DNA from: Camellia lanceoleosa | Taxonomy: Eukaryota > Streptophyta > Magnoliopsida > Ericales > Theaceae | NCBI GenBank assembly: GCA_025200525.1 | Contig: CM045758.1 | Location: forward strand, 62,436,649 to 62,500,648 | Reading direction: 5' to 3' | DNA length: 64,000 bases | Part shown: positions 58,019 to 64,000 of the stretch, piece after piece | How the letters are laid out: every line of letters starts with the position of its first letter | How positions within the stretch are numbered: position 1 is the first letter of the stretch | The notes under the pieces: generated by a model | What the model was told of the DNA's origin: nothing | Databases searched by the model: none | The model's input: only the letters and a program-made list of their open reading frames with translations | Position numbers and translations under genes: made by a program

Positions 58019-61000
58019 TGCAGCTTGGCTTTTCTCGCGCCCCCCTTCAGAAGTTTGAAAAAAAGCCCTACAATTCGGACTCCTACGGTTCTGAATCTAA
58101 TCTCACAAGTGCAATGTGAAATTGATAAACACCAAAGAGTTCAAATCTGGCAAATCTTTTGAAAAATCGATTTTGAATCAAATTGCCAAAAATGAAATGC
58201 TTTGCCAGATACAAAGTCACCACCTAAATATTTTATTTTTGGGAAAATTTAGGAAACCCATGACTCATGCCAAAGGCCACGTGTTTGTCATCACCAAAGT
58301 TACCTCGGCTTGGGAACTTGGGTACGAGAGATGAAGGTCATGGATTGAGCACCCCCGCTCGCCCAATTAAAGATCAACCTCTACTAATCATGATATGATT
58401 TTTTATAAACATTATGTGCTCTTGTTCCAGTTATTAAGCTAGCTTTACTATGTGATGTGCACAAGCAAGTATAGACTAGTTTGCTCAAGTTGGAACAATT
58501 CAACTTCATGTTTGTTTTGGTGAAAATGGTTTGAATTTGCTACCTCAAGTGGGCATAAAGTTTGTGAATTGTGAATTTGCCACCAAACATAGTGGGCTTA
58601 AAAATTGTAAATCTACCACTAGACATAGTGGGCTTAAAACGTACATTCGTTGAATCGTTCCAATTCAAACAACAAGCCTTCATCCACAAGCATTCAAGCA
58701 GTTTTAACAAGTAAGCATTTAGCCTCATGGCAAGCATGCTAGAGATGGCAATAACTCACACTCATGCAAGTATGCTAAAGAATAAAACTCACCTAGTACT
58801 CCAAGCTAAGAAAATATGAGTTAGAAAAACATGAATGTTTCCTAACTATACAAGATGTTGAATGCAACACATGCAATTAATAGGCTCGGCTACTAATATG
58901 GAATATGATTAAATTTAAATAGCATGCTGTCTAAGCACGTATTCAACGAAGTAATTGAAACGACAATGCAGTTAGAATGATGAACCGAGCCTCGATGCAT
59001 GCGAGACGAGATGAATGGATACAAGCATAAGGTATGCTAATTGAAAAATATGTCCCTAATCTAACCATCAAAAGCGGATAAATAAAAGGGAGAAAGACGT
59101 GGGGTTGGAAGACATGCACATTATTACATTATGCTCTTATGAAAGAAAGTCTGAATGAATAAAGAAAAACTAACTAGAAACTAATTAGGGCTAAGCTAAT
59201 TAGGCTAATTAAACTACTTATTACAACAATTGAATGAATTAATTAGTAAGCTAACTAATTAAGTAATTACAAAGCAATTGTAACTAATAATTTAATTAAG
59301 TAACTAGACTAAACTAATTATTGCTCCACCTCGGGAAATGAAATATGTGAATGTGCATGCTCAGTTTCCGCCCAAATAGACCTCCACTTTTGCTCTTGGA
59401 AGCCTCTATTTACACAGTTGAACATTTCCATAATCATTCTGCTCCACCTTACCAATTCTCTGTTGATATTTGCATAGTGGCTAGCTGGCCACTGGAAAAG
59501 ATTGCCGGCCAGGTGCTGGCCATGGGAGTGGCCTGCCGACCATCTATGGTGCACGGCCAGCCACCTACCAGCCATGGATGGTGGCCTGCCAGCCACTGAT
59601 GCACTGTTTCACCTGCTACAATAGAGGACAAACAGAGCAAAAGGAAGGCATTCTCATAAATTATTTGCACAATTCACCCCTCCTTTTCATGAACAAATCC
59701 AAGGAAAGGTGAACTTAAGCCACAAACCACCAATTCAAGCAATTTCATTGCATGATGGAATGTGACTCAAGTGGTGCAAGTTCAATAAATGCAAAATGAG
59801 ACACAAACCTCCTCTCTTTCATGAAAGATCAAGGAAAGAAGTTGACCTTAGAGACTTGGATCATTTCATCACTAACAAGTATGAAATGGTCCAAGTTCCA
59901 TGTGTTTAATTAACGTCCGATTGAACACATCAAAAACACAACCAAATTCTTATCTTGGCTCACTTTTAATTCCAAGTTTTAATTACTCATTCTAACTTTA
60001 CCAACCATTCCTTAATCCAATTAAGTCCAAATGGTGAATTAAGGTCCTTTAAAGGGAAGAAAGTGTCAAACAAGGGGTAGTTTAAGGCATGAGAGAAGTT
60101 TAATGCCGTTGGTAATGAACCCTCAAAAGAGGATTAAACCATTAAGTATGAACCTCAATCTCAAGCTTAAAGAATCCCAAGTTTGAAACAACCCTCAAAG
60201 AAAATTAAAAATTCAAGAAATGAGGGAGGTTGCAGAGCTTATAAGTGCTGAAATCAAGTGCAAAATAACACCAAAGCATGCAATCAACTCAAACAATAGG
60301 TGCCTAATGGCCTAAAACACCATTCTTGTGAGGACCTTTACACTACAACCATGCAAAACAAGACTCAACTAACCCAAACAGCCCAAAACAGAGCTAAAGC
60401 AGTCTAAAACAAAGGCAAAAACATGCTGGAATATAGCTACAAAAAGTTAAAAAATCATGCTGACATATTGAATTAACTAGGCTAGCAAACAAGACACAAG
60501 GAAGGGAGGCTAACCCCTCCAATTTTGGATACTTTGAAATTTGGTGATTAAAAGCCCAAAAAAGATTGGTCTGAAAGTGGGAAACAAAGGTGCAAAAGCC
60601 TTAGAAGCAAGGAATAAAGAAGGGTAAGACACCCTCCTAACCTTAAATGACTTAAAACACCAATTTCAGGCCATTAAAATAGAGATTTTTACAACTCAAA
60701 AATGGCCCAAAAACAGTGGGAAAAGATAGAAAAACAAGTGTACTAAAACAAGTTAAAAGACAAGTGTCATACCTCTTGAAGCCAAGCACAACTTTAGGCA
60801 CAAATACAAGTCAAAACCACCTTCAAGAGCTCCAACAAGACCTTAAGGGACCTCAGCTGAAAGGTTATTAATTTTGGTTAAGGATGTGTATGCAAAAGAG
60901 TTATATAACTAGGTAAGTGAGCACAAAATTGCAAGAGAGAGAGAAATCTAGAGAAAGAAAATTTTTGACTTTGAAATCTTCTAACCTCAAAACATAAGAG

Positions 61001-61416
61001 AGGGGGTCCCTATATATAGAAAACATAAATTCTATACAAGGAGATCCAGCCCTCCACGTGTGGACAGATGCAAGCATCTATGCGCATAGCTGGCACAACT
61101 GGCATAAAATATCTACAGAAAACACTGGTAGCCGACAAGGCATCATTGATGGCCGGCAAGGCTCATCAATGACCGGCAGACAAGAATTGCTGGCTGGCAG
61201 CCTCCATGGATGGCCGGCAGGCCACCAGAGATTGCAGGCTGCAAAGACCAAGGCATGGTCCAAAAATGAGACAAAATGGATGTAGGGTTTGAAAGGCTCA
61301 AAGTTGTGGCGTTCCGCTGAGGACTTCGAGCACTCGGCGAGCAAACAAACTCTTCATCAGATGTACCTGCAAGAACATCCAGGTCTTGAAGGGCTGTCAA
61401 AAATGGGGTGTCTACA
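58019..61416 (-). repeat. 5' LTR of element D (3398 bp)
   Basis: The right end reads GGGGTGTCTACA (61416). The left end TGCAGCTTGGC (58019) is next to the primer site. The U5 side closely matches the 3' LTR at 23389 onward. The U3 side does not: the distance from LTR start to TATA (61010-61020) is about 400 bases here, against about 770 in the 3' LTR. A splice-donor-like CTTCAAGAG|GTATGA lies at 60772 and an acceptor-like region near 59600-59620, giving a roughly 1.2-kb intron-like segment. GGCCGG clusters lie at 59480-59600 and 61130-61225. Confidence 0.85.
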
Positions 61417-62347
61417 ATTTCAAAAACTCATTTCTAGGAGAAATTTTCAATATTTCAACATAACTCAACAATATATTCATTTCCACAACCTTTCTTAAGA
61501 ACCCATTTGAAAACCCCTCTTTCTATATTTTCAAAATCAAAACCCTAAATCAAAATCCATATCTCTCTGTCAGTATTCCCTTTTGAAGAGCAAATAACAA
61601 GGCCAAGAATCATACAAAAATTGAAGAAATCCCTACCTTAAGATTAGAAGAAGAAGAGAACAAGTGTTGAAGTTTGGCAGAGCCAAAAACGAAATCTCCT
61701 CTGATTAGATTAATCTCCTCTATGAGCTCTATGTTTTACTCTAAAGAACTATGGTAGTAAAAACAATAGTGTATGAAAGGGTTTAGACAATAACTAGAGA
61801 GAGTGTAAGTGAAAAAATTAGGTTTTGAGATGTTTTAGAGAGAGAGAAAGAGAGAGAGGGAGAGTGAGAAAGAGAGAGAGAGAAAGAAAGTAAAAAGTGA
61901 TAGAAAATGACATTTCACCGATCTGATATACGCACAGATCGCTCAAGTGACCAAATCACCGTTCGAGTGTCAGGCACAAGAAAGTGACACTACTCGAGCG
62001 ACCAAACATGGCTCTGGCGCACAATGAGCCCCTCCTAGAAGTTTTGCAGACTACAGAACACTGCTCAAGTGAAGATCACCCGGCTCTCAAAAGTTTTGTA
62101 GATTGCGAAAGTACTGAGAGAACCCAAAGACTGCTCGAGCGAAGGAAAGATGGCTCGAGCGATTCTGAAGAAAAACAAGCATGAGCTCCTTTGAAAAATG
62201 AAATACCGACCTGTTCACTACACAACCAACAACTCTAAACAGCCAACTCAACAACAACAAGACAAAAATGAGTATATACAACGATAAAGAGTATCGGATC
62301 CCGGATCCAAGAACGTGGAAGGGTCGGGTCGAACCCAAGTTGTTATA
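61417..62347 (-). repeat. Tekay-like LTR fragment, cut by element D
   Basis: The sequence resembles the right-hand part of the Tekay LTR: CATTTGAAAACCCCTC, the CTCGAG repeats (61930-62165), and an end where the minus strand reads TATAACAACTTGGG, as expected for an LTR start. It is a different subfamily from 10778-19519. The left part is missing at 61417, where D begins. Confidence 0.7.
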
Positions 62348-63495
62348 TTACAAGTCTTTCGTCCTTTAGGGCAATAATTATTGTTTCTAAAAGATCTTCT
62401 TCTTTTGTTTAAATTATAGGGATTTGTATAATATTTTCTTTTATATCTTTCTCTTTTTTGTTTATTAAATTTTTTTTACAAAATGTTTTTTTTTATTATT
62501 ATTATATGTTTTTCGTCTTGAGAGCCCACATCCCCATGAATTGGATGCTTTTGTTTCATTTTCATGCATTCTTATTCCATCAATTCTCTTAGATATCTAA
62601 TTCTATGGCTCAATGTGTCGCTTATGGCATCTTCTAATTCTTTTAACCATTTTTCATATTTTTCTTCATTAACATTTATAGGATATGGTAATTTATGAAG
62701 AAAAAAAAAAGCATAGTTACATGAATTTTATTTCTACCTATTTGATAGTTGTAATATGAGTATTCACATATATAATTTTCTATATATTTTATATTACATA
62801 GCTTTCTGACCCATTCTCTTTTTCTTTTATCCTCATCCCACTATTTTCCTATGAATTCATATTCAATATATTTTACAAATAGGTTTAACATACCTTTTGA
62901 GATAGGTTCTACTGATAATTTTTCTTTATCAGTTTCTCTCAAGTTGTCGTACCAACTTACCACTATACCCGTGAAGCTATGTTCAATATAATTTAGAAAA
63001 CTCTGCGCACTTCAACTGCTTCTATAGATATTTAGAATGTGGTACATACCTCTCTTCCATTTTATTATCTCACTTGTATTTGTAGCACAATTAATATCTA
63101 TAAATATCTTGTATTACTTATTAGTTTTAGTAGTCCTTCTCTTAAAAAGACATCCTTTCTAGAGGTAAATTTTGTATAATTTTGGGGTTTCCCTAGCAAA
63201 TGATCCTTTATTTAGACAATTGTATCTATAGACATAATTTCTAGTGTTTTCTTCCAATTGTTGCCTAGTAAAGTTTCTAAAATCTTGATGATTTGGATTA
63301 GGCAGGGCAGACAAGCTACTTCCTTCTTGTTTTACTACTGCCATATCCACATCATTAACGTTATTAGTTTTTTCGAACCCTTCTAAAATAGTATCTTACT
63401 TTTCTTTCTCTATGTTTTCGAAGTTTTTTAGGACATTATTTTCATTTTCATTTTCTTTTTCTTTTTCTACGTCACTATTTCCCATTATTTGTCCC
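62348..63495 (-). pseudogene. endogenous pararetrovirus, capsid-side piece, decayed
   Basis: Minus-strand frames (for example 63350-63159, with FTRQQLEENTRNYVYRYN, and later LKELEDAISDTLSHRIRYL near 62640) resemble the structural-protein part of a caulimovirid polyprotein, which lies upstream of protease and RT. The orientation agrees with the RT/RNase H piece ending at 23388. The two may therefore be parts of one integrant separated by about 39 kb of later insertions, with the protease region missing. Heavy decay makes domain limits uncertain. The fragment is bounded by Tekay-like LTR sequence on both sides. Confidence 0.55.
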
Positions 63496-64000
63496 AAAAC
63501 AGATATGTCTAAACAGATAAATAAATTTCATTAAAGATATACTTTTCCAAAACCTCAAGATGGGAGTGATGATACATATCCAACTCCACCATCATCATCA
63601 ACATTACTTCAATTTCATAATTCTCAGCATCAATTCCATTTTCTTTTTACAATCTCAAATATTCACATTTTAGGGCAAAATCCCTTTCTTTTTGAAAATG
63701 AATTTCAATGTAGGAAATACCTCATTTCAACATATATCAACTCCAATTTCATACCTACAAGATTTTCCAAGAAACCATTTGAAAATCCCTCTTTTTCATT
63801 TTGATTTCAAACCCTTGGTTTTACCAAAAACCCCCCAAACCACTATAATCATTTGAAATAGCAAATAACTAAGGTAAAACTCATACAAGAGTGTGAAGAA
63901 TCCCGATCTCAAGCTTAGAAGATGAGAGAACGTGTGAAGAAACTGCAACAATGCCAAAACCTGACTTTGTTCGGATGAAAGTGAAACTCTAAGTGAACTC
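63496..64000 (-). repeat. second Tekay-like LTR fragment, continues past window
   Basis: The text from AAACAGATAAATAAATTTC through ATACATATCCAACTCCACC and GAAAATCCCTC to TTGTTCGGATGAAAGTGAAAC parallels the Tekay LTR from about 11625 to 12105 with many differences. It is cut at the window edge. Confidence 0.7.

Larger units (their letters stand above)
23389..61416 (-). mobile_element. giant-LTR, gag-only retrotransposon D (non-autonomous, Tat-related), with nested insertions
   Basis: The outer boundaries are an LTR end TGTAGCTTGAC at 23389 and an LTR start TGTAGACACC (minus strand) at 61416. On the minus strand it runs 5' LTR (58019-61416), primer site, leader, gag, protease remnant, a second gag, long non-coding DNA, 75-bp tandem repeats, polypurine tract and 3' LTR (23389-35220). 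No RT or integrase was seen. Two solo LTRs (E1, E2) are nested in the 3' LTR and full-length element B is nested in the tandem repeats. The flanking five bases differ (GGTCC left, ATTTC right) and the two U3 regions differ, so the ends may belong to two originally separate insertions. Confidence 0.82.

Overview
This is plant nuclear DNA from a transposon-dense, probably pericentromeric or heterochromatic region. The evidence is the set of angiosperm element families (Tat-type and Tekay-type Ty3/Gypsy, Ty1/Copia, CACTA, endogenous pararetrovirus), the AT-rich spacers, and the only host-gene trace, a broken type-A response regulator of the kind found in land-plant cytokinin signalling. A eudicot is likely, but I cannot name the species. 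I found no intact host gene, no rRNA gene and no canonical tRNA gene.

Layout, left to right. (1) 1-5138: the 5' part of a decayed Tat-type Ty3/Gypsy element on the minus strand. It has an archaeal-type RNase H, RT, protease and gag, a tRNA-Phe-like primer site and a 988-bp LTR, and it runs off the left edge. (2) 5139-10772: spacer with a response-regulator pseudogene (5470-5893), a GA microsatellite, a complete non-autonomous CACTA transposon (6907-8031, TSD AAT) carrying a tRNA-like internal promoter pair, and several inverted-repeat (MITE-like) segments. (3) 10773-19524: a complete but dead Tekay/Del chromovirus on the minus strand, with TSD TCTCA at both ends and a tRNA-iMet primer site. 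(4) 19525-23388 and 62348-about 63495: two pieces of an endogenous caulimovirid (pararetrovirus) on the minus strand. The first is interrupted by a 1018-bp Copia solo LTR (TSD ATTCT). (5) 23389-61416: a nest of one family of giant-LTR, gag-only retrotransposons, described below. (6) 61417-62347 and 63496-64000: fragments of Tekay-like LTRs.

The central nest can be unpicked with target-site duplications. An outer minus-strand element (called D here) has its 3' LTR at 23389-35220 and its 5' LTR at 58019-61416. Its 3' LTR took two solo LTRs of the same family in opposite orientations, E1 (26731-30873, +, TSD GTGTG) and E2 (30911-34799, -, TSD GCAGC/GCTGC), with only 32 bases of host LTR between their duplications. 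Its internal 75-bp tandem repeat took a full-length plus-strand element, B (36173-49097, TSD ACCAT/ACCAC). B and D carry gag-like genes but no visible reverse transcriptase or integrase, so they are non-autonomous and would need enzymes from a Tat-type partner. D looks chimeric: its flanks do not match, its two U3 regions differ, and it holds two different gag segments.

The most interesting signal is an intron-like segment inside the LTR leader. E1, E2 and both D LTRs carry about 1.2-1.7 kb bounded by GT...AG, starting about 240-275 bases after the TATA box. Both B LTRs lack it at the corresponding junction, as expected if B descends from a spliced genomic RNA. All boundaries and homologies come from reading the sequence by eye; no alignment or database search was run.
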